DNA of 64,000 nucleotides from Luteimonas kalidii (GTDB lineage: Bacteria > Pseudomonadota > Gammaproteobacteria > Xanthomonadales > Xanthomonadaceae). The position numbers and the translations under genes are program-made. Location of the stretch: the NCBI RefSeq assembly GCF_029887935.1, contig NZ_JARXRO010000020.1:280591-344590 (forward strand), given 5' to 3'. This document shows, one piece after another, positions 46,876 to 56,691 of this stretch (positions are counted from its first letter, which is position 1; each line of letters begins with the position of its first letter). The notes under the pieces were generated by a model. The model ran no database searches. It saw only the letters and a program-made list of their open reading frames with translations, and had not been told where the DNA came from.

Positions 46876-49307
46876 CGTGCCGCGCGCTCCAGCGCCGCGA
46901 CCACGACCGCATCGCTCAGCAGCGCCGGCAGCACTTCGCCTTCGCCGCCGCCGGACGGGTAGACCACGTACAGCGGCACGCCGACCGCGCGGTGGCGTTC
47001 GAGGAAGGCGGCGATCTCGGGATCCGCATCGGTGTAGTCGCCGACCAGGTAGGCCGCGTCCGCCGCACGCAGCGCATCGCGGAAGGCCGGCTGCGACAGC
47101 ACCCGGCGCTCGTTGGCCTTGCAGGTCACGCACCAGTCCGCGGTCATGTTCACGAACACCGCCCGGCCTTCGCCGCGCAGTGCCTGCAGCCGCGTCGGCG
47201 TCCACGCGTGGCGCTGCGCATCGCCGACCTCGGCCACCCGCGCCGGCGCCACCAGCGTGTGCACCTTCCACACCGGAAACAGCGCCGCGGCCACCAGCAG
47301 CAGTGCCAGCGCGCGGCCGAGCGTGCTGCCGGTCCAGCGCCGCCGCTCGTGCCACCACAGGCCCAGCGCGAACAGCGCCAGCCCGGCCGCGACCAGCGCC
47401 ATCGCATCCACGCCGCGCTGCTGGCCGAGCACCCACAGCAGCCAGATCGCGGTCAGGTACATCGGGAACGCCAGCACCTGCTTCAGCGTTTCCATCCACG
47501 CGCCGGGCCGCGGCAGCCGCTCCGCCAGCGCGGGGACGAGGCCGATCAGCAGGAACGGCAGCGCCAGGCCCAGGCCCAGCATCAGGAACACCGCCAGCGC
47601 CAGCAGCGGCGAGGCGGTGAAGGCGAACGCCAGCGCGCCGCCCATGAACGGCGCGATGCAGGGGCTGGCGACCACGCAGGCCAGCACGCCGGTGAAGAAG
47701 TCGCCCGCAGGGCCGGTGCGCGCCGCCAGCGACTGGCCGACGCTGCCGAGCCCGCCGCCCAGCGTGAACACGCCCGACAGGCTCAATCCGACCGCGAACA
47801 TCACGTACACCAGCGCCGCGACGAACCAGGGCTGCTGCAGCTGGAATCCCCAGCCCAGCGCCTGCCCGCCGGCGCGCAGCGCCAGCACCAGCCCGCCGAC
47901 CGCGGCGAACGCCACCAGCACGCCCAGCGTGTACCAGAGCGCGTGGCTGCGGGCCCGGGCGCGGCTTTCGCCGCTCTGCGCCAGGCCCAGCACTTTCAGC
48001 GACAGGATCGGCAGCACGCAGGGCATGAGGTTCAGCACCAGGCCGCCGAGCAGCGCCAGCAGCAGCGCACCGAACACGCCACCGGCCGGCAGTGCCACGC
48101 CGGGCGGGCGCGTGCGTGCTGCGTTGTCGGCGGAGGCGTCGGGGGCGGGGCCGCGCAGGCCGCCGGCGGGCGTGGCCGCCGCCGCGTCCGGCATCGGCGT
48201 GGTCGAGGCGGTCGCGACGGGCCCGCCGCCATCCTCCGCGTCGAGCCCGGCCCGATCGTCGGTGCTCGCGGGGGACAGCGAGTCCGGGCCCGCGCCCGCG
48301 TCCGGGGCCGTGGCCGCCGCCTCGACCGCCAGCGTTCCGGCCGGCAGCGCCACCTGCACCGTCCGAGTCATCGGTGGGTAGCAGATGCCCTCGTCCTGGC
48401 AGCCCTGGAAGGTCGCGGTGACCTGCACGTGCGCGGGCCCGGCGCTGCCGCGGCGCAGCGGCAGCGGTATATCGACCTGCTCGAAGTACACCACCACCTC
48501 GCCGAAGTGCGCGTCGCGGTGGGCCGCGCCGTCCGGCCAGCGCGGCGCGCCGGCGCGGGTGCCGTCGGCGCCGGAGACCTCGAAGCGGCTGCGGTCGCGG
48601 TAGAGGTAGTACCCGGGCGCAGGGGTGAAGCGCAGCAGCAGGCCGTCGCCCCCGTCGGCGATGGCCTCGAAGCCGAACGCCTGCTCCGGCGGCAGCGGCA
48701 GCGCCTGCGAGCGGCCTGCGGCATCGGTACCGGTCAACGGCGTCGCCGCCGCGCCCGGGGTACCGGACAAGGCGCGGCCCAGGGCCGCGAAGCCGGGGTC
48801 GCGCGCAGCGACTGCGGCGCTGGCGGCGGCCGGCCTGCTGCCCGGCGCTGACGCGTCCGCACCCGGCAGCGGCACCTGCAGCATCCGCGTCTGCGGCGGG
48901 TAGCAGATGCCGAGGTCGGCGCAGCCCTGGTACTTCACTTCCAGCCTCAGCGCCGTGGTGCCATCCGCGGCGGCGCCGGTGAACACGCCCACGAGCCGCT
49001 GGCGATAGGTCTCGACCTCACCGAAGAACTCGTCCACATGGCGCTTGCCGGCGGGCAGCTGCAGCGGATTGGACTTGAACCCGCCCCCGACCTCGCGCAC
49101 GGAGATGCGGTGCCGGTAAAGGTAGTAGCCCTCGGCGATGGTCCACTCGAGTTCGACCCGCCCGCGTGCCGTGGCCCTCGCCTCGAGGGCGAAGGCCTGG
49201 TCCACCGGCAGCAGCTGGCTGTCGTCCACGGCGGCTGCCGGCAGTGCTGCCAGCAGCAGCGCCAGCAAGGCGTACAGGCGCCATGCGAGGCCGCGGGTCG
49301 CGTTCAA
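46872..49307 (-). CDS. dsbD: Thiol:disulfide interchange protein DsbD with duplicated N-domain
   Basis: An 811-aa electron-transfer protein (E. coli DsbD about 565). After a signal peptide come two DsbD alpha-like domains: the first with Cys129/Cys135 (QGCADLGICYPP), the second with Cys303/Cys309 (QGCQDEGICYPP). A Pro/Ala/Asp linker leads to the eight-helix beta domain (about 410-650) with Cys430 and Cys550, and a thioredoxin gamma domain with WCVTC (Cys726, Cys729). It carries cytosolic thioredoxin electrons to the periplasm. The start is TTG at 49307, in a TTGA overlap with the cutA stop; no ATG is near. Confidence 0.95.
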   Translation of the reverse strand: MNATRGLAWRLYALLALLLAALPAAAVDDSQLLPVDQAFALEARATARGRVELEWTIAEGYYLYRHRISVREVGGGFKSNPLQLPAGKRHVDEFFGEVETYRQRLVGVFTGAAADGTTALRLEVKYQGCADLGICYPPQTRMLQVPLPGADASAPGSRPAAASAAVAARDPGFAALGRALSGTPGAAATPLTGTDAAGRSQALPLPPEQAFGFEAIADGGDGLLLRFTPAPGYYLYRDRSRFEVSGADGTRAGAPRWPDGAAHRDAHFGEVVVYFEQVDIPLPLRRGSAGPAHVQVTATFQGCQDEGICYPPMTRTVQVALPAGTLAVEAAATAPDAGAGPDSLSPASTDDRAGLDAEDGGGPVATASTTPMPDAAAATPAGGLRGPAPDASADNAARTRPPGVALPAGGVFGALLLALLGGLVLNLMPCVLPILSLKVLGLAQSGESRARARSHALWYTLGVLVAFAAVGGLVLALRAGGQALGWGFQLQQPWFVAALVYVMFAVGLSLSGVFTLGGGLGSVGQSLAARTGPAGDFFTGVLACVVASPCIAPFMGGALAFAFTASPLLALAVFLMLGLGLALPFLLIGLVPALAERLPRPGAWMETLKQVLAFPMYLTAIWLLWVLGQQRGVDAMALVAAGLALFALGLWWHERRRWTGSTLGRALALLLVAAALFPVWKVHTLVAPARVAEVGDAQRHAWTPTRLQALRGEGRAVFVNMTADWCVTCKANERRVLSQPAFRDALRAADAAYLVGDYTDADPEIAAFLERHRAVGVPLYVVYPSGGGEGEVLPALLSDAVVVAALERAAR

Positions 49308-49633
49308 GCGGTCGCTCCGGGTCGGGTTTCGGCGGCGATCCAGTCCAGGTATTCCGGCAGGCCGCCGGCGATATCGACCGCCACCACTTCGGGAAGTTCA
49401 TACGGGTGCAGCGCCTGCACCTGCCGCGTCAGCGCGTCGAGGCGCTCGCGCACGGTCTTGGCCACCAGCAGCACTTCATCGGCCTGCTCCACCCGGCCCT
49501 GCCAGCGGTACACCGAGGTGACGCCGGGCAGCAGGTTCACGCACGCGGCCAGGCGCGCTTCGACCAGCGCATGGGCGATGCGGCGCGCGCTGGCGGCGTC
49601 GGGGCAGGTGCACAGGCAGGCGATGGCGGTCAC
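49304..49633 (-). CDS. cutA: Divalent cation tolerance protein CutA
   Basis: A 109-aa small trimeric protein. TCPDAASARRIAHALVEARLAACVNLLPGVTSVYRWQGRVEQADEVLLVAKT and HPYELPEVVAVDIAGG are diagnostic for CutA1. First gene of cutA-dsbD-tlpA, all joined by 4-bp overlaps. The family is linked to copper tolerance genetically, though that phenotype in E. coli comes from the neighbouring dsbD. Confidence 0.96.
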   Translation of the reverse strand: MTAIACLCTCPDAASARRIAHALVEARLAACVNLLPGVTSVYRWQGRVEQADEVLLVAKTVRERLDALTRQVQALHPYELPEVVAVDIAGGLPEYLDWIAAETRPGATA

Positions 49634-49940
49634 GGAGGCGGCGCTGGGGCGGGGGCGACAAGGGTAGCCGACCCGGACGCGGTGGGCGCCGCGCTCCGCA
49701 GGTCAGAGCATCCGGTCGGCGCAGATGCCGGAACCGCAGCGACCGGCGGCAGCGGCGTCCATGGAACCAACCTCGGAGGGTGGAAGAGCGTCAGCCTCAG
49801 CGCCCGCCGTGGACGTCCCCGTAGAACCAGTCGTCGTGCGCGACCGCAACGCTGCGTGCCGTGGCGGGAGGGCCGGTGCCGGTGCACGGTGGCGCGCCGG
49901 GCCTTATCCTTCCGCAGTCCCCCATTCCACCGGTTTCCCC
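49634..49940. other. Divergent cutA / lipid A deacylase intergenic region
   Basis: A 307-bp gap holding the promoters of the two divergent genes. A long frame entering from the left (49725) is shadow. Some imperfect GC-rich inverted repeats occur around 49705-49750, but none is strong enough to call. Confidence 0.4.
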
Positions 49941-50435
49941 ATGCCGCGATCGATCCACGTTGCCGCGCGTCGGCTCGCCCTGCTGTCGCTGCCGCTGCTG
50001 TGTGCCTTCAGTGCCGCCGCCGCCGCGCAGGTCGAGGTCGGGGCCGGCGCCTCCTTCACCCGCGACAACGAGGACACGCCGGTGGTCTCGGTCGCCTGGC
50101 TGCCGGTCTGGCGCGAGTTCCGCGGCGGCATGCTGCACTGGGAACTGGGCGCGATGCATGTGCGCGGGCGCAGCGATTCGGATTACGACAACGGCGACCA
50201 CGTCACCGTGTTCCACGGCGGTCTGCGTTACGAGCGGCCGAGCGGCCTGGTCGGCGGGTTCGGCGTCGGCGTGCAGAGCGGGGAGACCGATGCGCTGTCG
50301 GGCTCGCCGCAGTTCATCAGCACCATCGGCTGGCAGTGGGGCCGGTTCTCGCTGCTCGCGCGGCACATCTCCAATGCCAGCCTGCACCAGCCCAACGACG
50401 GCGAGACGATGCTCCAGGCGGCCTGGCGTTTCTGA
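49941..50435 (+). CDS. Lipid A 3-O-deacylase (PagL family)
   Basis: A 164-aa outer-membrane enzyme. Signal peptide (about 1-29) and an eight-strand barrel ending in Phe. The catalytic His142 and Ser144 lie in RHISNASL, with Glu155 in PNDGET: this matches the PagL motif (HxSN and downstream Glu). Removes the 3-O acyl chain of lipid A in the outer leaflet. Upstream ATG at 49725 rejected because the signal peptide starts at 49941. Convergent with alr. Confidence 0.88.
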   Translation: MPRSIHVAARRLALLSLPLLCAFSAAAAAQVEVGAGASFTRDNEDTPVVSVAWLPVWREFRGGMLHWELGAMHVRGRSDSDYDNGDHVTVFHGGLRYERPSGLVGGFGVGVQSGETDALSGSPQFISTIGWQWGRFSLLARHISNASLHQPNDGETMLQAAWRF

Positions 50436-50450
50436 CGTGCAGGCGCGCGG

Positions 50451-51530
50451 TCACGCGCATATGTAGCGACGCGGGACGCGCTTGAGACCGGTGAGCAGTC
50501 GGTAGGGGCTGCTTGCGCCCCGGGCGGCGACCTCGGCGACCGGCAGGCGCGGACCCCACAGTTCGATCGTGCTGCCGACGCCCGCCTGCGGATGGTCGGT
50601 CAGGTCGACGGTGAGCATGTCCATCGATACCCGACCGATCAACTCGCCCGCACGGCCGTCGATCACCACCGGTGTGCCGGCACTGGCGTACTGCGGATAG
50701 CCGTCGGCGTAGCCCCCCGCCACCACGCCCACGCGGGTGGGCCGGGTGGTAGTGAAGGTCCCGCCGTAACCAATCTGCTGGCCCACGTCCAACTCGCGCA
50801 CCGAGATCACCTGCGACTCGAGCGTCATCACTGCGCGCAGGGCGTCGGCCTCCGCACGCGGGGCGTCGAGCATGTGCGATCCGTACAGCATCAGCCCCGG
50901 GCGCACCCAGTCGCGCCGCGCCGCCGGCCACGCCATCAGCGCGGCCGAATTGGACAGGCTGGCCGGCGTGCCGGCGGGCAGCTGCGACACGGCCGCGTCG
51001 AACACGGCGATCTGGCCACCGGTGCCGGCATGCGAGAGTTCGTCGGCGCGCGCGAAGTGGGTCATCGCCACCAGCGTGTCGATCCATGGCAGCGCCTGCA
51101 GTCGCCGCCAGGCGGGCAGGTACTCGGCGGGCGACAGGCCGAGACGGTGCATGCCCGAGTCGAGTTTCAGCCAAACCCGCCAGGGACGGGTCGCATGGTG
51201 CCGCTCCAGCATGTCGACCTGCCACGGCGAGGCGACCACGGTCCACAACTCGTGGCGTTCGATCGATGCCAGTTCATAGGCATCGAAGAAGCCTTCCAGC
51301 AGCAGGATCGGCGTGCGGATGCCGGCCTCGCGCAGCTCCAGCGCCTCCTCGAGGCAGGCCACGCCGAAGCCGTCGGCCTCCGGCTCCAGCGCGCGCGCGC
51401 AGGCGACCGCGCCGTGGCCGTACGCGTCGGCCTTGACCACCGCGAGCGCGCGCCCTCCGCCGAGTGCACGCGCGTGCCGGTAATTGTGGCGCAGGGCGTC
51501 GAGGTCGATGCTGGCGCGGGCGGGGCGCAT
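50451..51530 (-). CDS. alr: Alanine racemase
   Basis: A 359-aa PLP enzyme interconverting L- and D-alanine. PLP-Lys33 in [11 protein letters not shown], catalytic Tyr255 in [39 protein letters not shown] and RPGLMLYG are present. It lies 2 bp after dadA, so it is the catabolic dadX-type racemase of a dadAX operon rather than the housekeeping copy; the sequence alone does not separate the two. Confidence 0.96.
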   Translation of the reverse strand: MRPARASIDLDALRHNYRHARALGGGRALAVVKADAYGHGAVACARALEPEADGFGVACLEEALELREAGIRTPILLLEGFFDAYELASIERHELWTVVASPWQVDMLERHHATRPWRVWLKLDSGMHRLGLSPAEYLPAWRRLQALPWIDTLVAMTHFARADELSHAGTGGQIAVFDAAVSQLPAGTPASLSNSAALMAWPAARRDWVRPGLMLYGSHMLDAPRAEADALRAVMTLESQVISVRELDVGQQIGYGGTFTTTRPTRVGVVAGGYADGYPQYASAGTPVVIDGRAGELIGRVSMDMLTVDLTDHPQAGVGSTIELWGPRLPVAEVAARGASSPYRLLTGLKRVPRRYICA

Positions 51531-51532
51531 GG

Positions 51533-52816
51533 TCAGCGCAGTCCCGTGGGCAGCGGCCAGGGCCGGTCGTAACGGCTGATGTCGAGGCCCTCCGGATCGA
51601 TCGCCGGCGTGCGGCCGTCGATCAGGTCGGCCAGGTACGAGGCCGAGCCCGCGGCCATGGTCCAGCCCAGGGTGCCGTGGCCGGTGTTGAGCCAGAGGTT
51701 GCGCAAGCGGGTCGCACCGACCACCGGCGGGCCATCGGGCGTGGACGGACGCAGGCCGGTCCAGAACTCCGCGCGATCCAAGTCTCCGCCATGTGGGTAC
51801 AGGCTGCGCACGACCATCTCCAGCGTCTCGCGCCGCCGGCGCGGCAGGGACAGATTGTAGCCGGCCACTTCGGCCATGCCGCCGACGCGGATGCGCCGGT
51901 CGAACCGCGTAATCGCGACCTTGTAGCTCTCATCGAGTACGGTCGACCGCGGGGCGCAGGCATCGTCCGCGATCGGAATCGTGAGCGAATAGCCCTTCAG
52001 CGGATACACGGGCAGTCGTACGCCGACCGGCGCGAGCAGCCCGGGCGACCAGCTGCCGAGCGCCAGCACGTAGGCGTCGGCCGTCTCGACGCGCCCGTCG
52101 ATGCGGACCCCCGTGAGGCGATCGCCCGCCGCCAGCAGCGCATCCACGCGCTGGCCGAAGCGGAACTCGACGCCGGCGTCGGCCGCGCGTGCCGCGAGGC
52201 GCGTGGTGAACAGGTGGCAGTCGCCGGTCTCGTCCCCCGGCAGGCGCAGGGCGCCGACCAGGCTGTCGCGAACCTGCACCAGCGCCGGCTCGACCCGGAC
52301 GATCCCGTCGCGGTCGAGCAATTCGTGCGGCACGCCGTACTCGCGCAGCACGGCGATGTCGCGCGCCGCGCCGTCGAGCTGGGCCTGGGTACGGAACAGC
52401 TGGGTGGTGCCGAGGGTGCGCTGCTCGTACTCGATGCCGGTCTCGCGGCGCAGTTCGCCCAGCTGGTCGCGGCTGTACTCGGCCAGCCGCACCATCCGCG
52501 CCTTGCTCACGGCATAGCGGTGGTGGGTGCAGTTGCGCAGCATCTGCCACAGCCAACGGTACTGGGCGGGATCGGCGGAGGGGCGGATCGCCAGCGGCGC
52601 ATGGCGTGAGAGCAGCCACTTCATCGCCTTGAGCGGAATGCCCGGCGCCGGCCACGGCGAGGCGTACCCGGGCGAGACCTGGCCGGCGTTGCCGAAGCTG
52701 GTCTCCATGGCGGGCCCTTCGGCGCGGTCGACCACGACCACCTCGTGGCCCTCCCGGCGCAGCGCCCATGCGCTGGTCACGCCGATCACGCCGGAACCCA
52801 GGATCAGGATGCGCAT
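51533..52816 (-). CDS. dadA: D-amino acid dehydrogenase (small subunit type)
   Basis: A 427-aa FAD-dependent oxidase/dehydrogenase. Start [30 protein letters not shown] has the GxGxxG Rossmann fold; [28 protein letters not shown] and [37 protein letters not shown] are typical DadA segments. Converts D-alanine to pyruvate with electron transfer to quinones at the membrane. Forms dadA-alr; lrp-like gene divergent. Upstream start at 52981 rejected. Confidence 0.96.
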   Translation of the reverse strand: MRILILGSGVIGVTSAWALRREGHEVVVVDRAEGPAMETSFGNAGQVSPGYASPWPAPGIPLKAMKWLLSRHAPLAIRPSADPAQYRWLWQMLRNCTHHRYAVSKARMVRLAEYSRDQLGELRRETGIEYEQRTLGTTQLFRTQAQLDGAARDIAVLREYGVPHELLDRDGIVRVEPALVQVRDSLVGALRLPGDETGDCHLFTTRLAARAADAGVEFRFGQRVDALLAAGDRLTGVRIDGRVETADAYVLALGSWSPGLLAPVGVRLPVYPLKGYSLTIPIADDACAPRSTVLDESYKVAITRFDRRIRVGGMAEVAGYNLSLPRRRRETLEMVVRSLYPHGGDLDRAEFWTGLRPSTPDGPPVVGATRLRNLWLNTGHGTLGWTMAAGSASYLADLIDGRTPAIDPEGLDISRYDRPWPLPTGLR

Positions 52817-52980
52817 CGCCTTTCGCCTCGCCACAAGCCGGTGGATGGGTGTCGCGTTCTTCCGCCGCGTCCGGGGCGGTCGACGGCCGCCGTCGGATTC
52901 CGCCTGTCGCTGCCTGCGCTGCTGCGGGCCACAGGCGGTGCGATCGCCGGGCGCTCGCAAGCCGCGCAATGGCCGTGGCA

Positions 52981-53052
52981 TCCACCAGTATAGGAAGGCG
53001 GACCCAGTTGGTTATTCCGATTTTTGGCGATAAGCCAGGTAATATTCCCGAG
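52981..53052. promoter_or_regulatory. Divergent dadA/lrp promoter region
   Basis: The only AT-rich segment nearby. On the plus strand TAATAT (53040-53045) is a likely -10 for the regulator gene; on the minus strand TATACT (52992-52987) is a likely -10 for dadA. Between them TTGGTTATTCC and TTTTTGGCGATAA offer AT-rich half-sites of the kind Lrp proteins bind. -35 boxes are weak. Confidence 0.5.
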
Positions 53053-53073
53053 AAAGCCGCCTCAGGCAGGACC

Positions 53074-53547
53074 ATGAAGTCGCGCGAGCTGGACCGGATC
53101 GACCGCCGCATCCTGCGCATCCTGCAGCAGGAGGGCCGCATCCCCTTCACCGAACTGGGCGAGCGGGTGGGGCTGTCGACCACGCCCTGCACCGAGCGGG
53201 TGCGCCGGCTCGAGCGCGATGGCGTGATCACCGGCTACCACGCGCGCCTGGCACCGGCTTCGGTGAAGGCGGGGCTGCTGGTGTTCGTGGAGATCAGCCT
53301 GGCTTACAAGTCCGGCGACATCTTCGAGGAGTTCCGCCGCGCGGCGCTGAAGCTGCCCAACGTGCTCGAGTGCCACTTGGTGTCGGGGCACTTCGACTAC
53401 CTGATCAAGGCCCGCATCTCGGAGATGGCCTCCTACCGCAAGCTGCTGGGCAGCACCCTGCTGACCCTGCCGCACGTGCGCGACTCCCGCAGCTACATCG
53501 TCATGGAAGAGGTGAAGGAGACGCTGGAGCTGCCAGTGGGGGATTGA
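53074..53547 (+). CDS. Lrp/AsnC-family transcriptional regulator of dadA
   Basis: A 157-aa regulator. N-terminal winged helix (LDRIDRRILRILQQEGRIPFTELGERVGLSTTPCTERVRRLERDGVI) and a RAM/ligand domain (GLLVFVEISL, ECHLVSGHFDYLIKARI). Closest in wording to Lrp of gammaproteobacteria. Divergent position suggests it controls dadA-alr in response to alanine or leucine. The start at 53074 is preceded by AGGCAGG. Confidence 0.95.
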   Translation: MKSRELDRIDRRILRILQQEGRIPFTELGERVGLSTTPCTERVRRLERDGVITGYHARLAPASVKAGLLVFVEISLAYKSGDIFEEFRRAALKLPNVLECHLVSGHFDYLIKARISEMASYRKLLGSTLLTLPHVRDSRSYIVMEEVKETLELPVGD

Positions 53548-53740
53548 GCGCGCCGGGCCGCTGCGCACGGGAGCTGACATCAGACACGAGGCGTTGGGAA
53601 CCCTCGTGTTGAGGCGGTGCAGGCGTGGCGCACGTGGCGTGTACTTGTTGAATGCGGGCCTGCGCGCTCACGACCTGTGGTTGGGTCTTGCGCGCCCGAA
53701 GGGTGCAGTTGCGAGTTGACGGGAGACGCGGCGAACTGAC
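53548..53740. other. Region downstream of lrp
   Basis: First part of a 940-bp gene-free stretch (53548-54487) between lrp and groES. The remainder holds repeat copies B and C and the groE control sites, listed separately. Around 54046-54330 no site was recognised. Sequence near 53695-53740 resembles, in inverse order, the flank right of copy A (29326-29400). Confidence 0.5.
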
Positions 53741-53853
53741 GGGCCCCGCCGGGGCCGGCGGGCTTCCGCGGCGAATGTCCCCCGGCCTCCGCCTGCCGGC
53801 GGAGGCCTCCTCCTTGATTTCGCCGCAAAAGCCCACCGCCCCCGGCGGGTCAC
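53741..53853 (-). repeat. Nested palindrome element, copy B
   Basis: Outer arms 53741-53775 and 53819-53853 pair along about 35 bp with six or so mismatches. The conserved ATCAAGGAGGAG is on the minus strand (53818-53807), followed by a perfect inner stem of ten (53784-53793 with 53798-53807, loop TGCC) and GGGGGACATT. Inner and outer stem sequences differ from copy A but stay paired. Confidence 0.85.
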
Positions 53854-53947
53854 GGCTGGCGGTCGGATCCCCGAGCGGAGCGCGGGGACGGCCGCAATGC
53901 AGGTTGCTTGCGCGCGTGGACATGGTGCGGACATCGGATCCTGCTCC

Positions 53948-54045
53948 GCAGGGGACGGGTGTCTCCGGGGGCGAAATCAAGGAGGAGCCGCCGGCCCGTG
54001 GCCGGCGGCGGGGGACATTCGCCTCCGGAGGCACCCGTCCCCTGC
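53948..54045 (+). repeat. Nested palindrome element, copy C
   Basis: Outer arms 53948-53975 and 54018-54045 pair at 26 of 28 positions. Inside lie ATCAAGGAGGAG (53976-53987), a perfect inner stem of ten (53987-53996 with 54000-54009, loop CGT) and GGGGGACA. Outer arm sequence (GCAGGGGACGGGTGTC) is unrelated to that of copies A and B. It is inverted relative to B, 94 bp away. Confidence 0.85.
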
Positions 54046-54339
54046 GCCCCCGATCGAGTTCGGCATCCGCGCCATCGCGCGCCACGGGACGACCCTGGCG
54101 ACATCCGTGCCTGATCCTGGGCCGATCCGCCCGGTCCCGCCGCTTCCCGGCCGGGCAGGGTCGGCGCGGAGTGAAGCGCGGGCAGCGGCTTCAGCGACCA
54201 GGGCGCATGGCGTCGTAGGCGTCGAGCTCGGGCTTGAGCTCGCGCATCGCCGCAGCGGCCGCCACCCGTCCGGCATGTCCGCGCCCGGGGCGGGCGCTGC
54301 TCCTGCCGCGCAGCGAGGGAGATTTTTTCTTCACCTGCC

Positions 54340-54369
54340 CTTGAAAGCCCACTCGCCCCGCCCCATGTT
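54340..54369 (+). promoter_or_regulatory. Sigma-32 (RpoH) heat-shock promoter of groESL
   Basis: CTTGAAA (54340-54346), a 14-nt spacer and CCCCATGTT (54361-54369) match the sigma-32 consensus very closely. Transcription would start near 54376, putting CIRCE inside the leader. Confidence 0.85.
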
Positions 54370-54412
54370 CCGCGCACCTCCCGGTCCGCCCGGGATTTTC
54401 GCGCCAGCGTTG

Positions 54413-54439
54413 CTGGCACTCGCGTGTGCCGAGTGCTAA
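54413..54439 (+). promoter_or_regulatory. CIRCE operator (HrcA site)
   Basis: CTGGCACTC (54413-54421), nine-base spacer, GAGTGCTAA (54431-54439). The right arm is perfect and the left arm matches 7 of 9 of TTAGCACTC. HrcA would bind here to repress groESL; hrcA is not in the window. Confidence 0.85.
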
Positions 54440-54487
54440 CATCGCCGCCCCTTTACCTGTGCAATCAATCACTTGCGAGGATTGAAC

Positions 54488-54778
54488 ATGAGCAACATCA
54501 AGCCGCTGTACGACCGCGTGGTCATCAAGCGCATGGAAGAAGAAAAGATGTCCGCCGGCGGGATCGTGATCCCCGACTCGGCCACCGAGAAGCCCATCAA
54601 GGGTGAAGTCGTCGCCGTGGGTGAGGGCAAGGTGCTCGACAACGGCAACCTGCGCGCCCCCAAGGTCAAGGCCGGCGACAAGGTGCTGTTCGGCAAGTAC
54701 GCCGGCACCGAGGTCAAGCTCGACGGCACCGACTACCTGGTGGTGAAGGAAGACGACATCTTCGCGGTGCTCGGCTAA
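54488..54778 (+). CDS. groES: Co-chaperonin GroES
   Basis: A 96-aa lid protein of the chaperonin. [32 protein letters not shown] carries the mobile loop; [34 protein letters not shown] ends it. The ATG at 54488 is the family start (an ATG at 54473 would add five residues); AGGATTG lies upstream. groEL follows after 141 bp. Confidence 0.98.
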   Translation: MSNIKPLYDRVVIKRMEEEKMSAGGIVIPDSATEKPIKGEVVAVGEGKVLDNGNLRAPKVKAGDKVLFGKYAGTEVKLDGTDYLVVKEDDIFAVLG

Positions 54779-56563
<1,785 letters not shown>

Positions 56564-56594
56564 TCCGCGCCACCCGGTGTGCAGCGACACGAAG

Positions 56595-56619
56595 AACCCC
56601 GCCGCGAGGCGGGGTTTTT
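56595..56619 (+). terminator. Intrinsic terminator of groESL
   Basis: Stem AACCCCGCC (56595-56603), loop GCGA, GGCGGGGTT (56608-56616) and a T-run (TTTTTCTTT to 56623). Lies 32 bp behind the groEL stop. Confidence 0.95.
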
Positions 56620-56691
56620 CTTTGTTCGGCCGCGGCGGCGGCCCGGCGCGCGTGCAGGCGACCCTCACTGCGTTTCGTCCACCCTGTATGG

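Noticed and set aside
49705..49790. Possible riboswitch-like fold before the lipid A deacylase gene
   Set aside because: Only weak GC-rich pairings; no conserved riboswitch core could be recognised.
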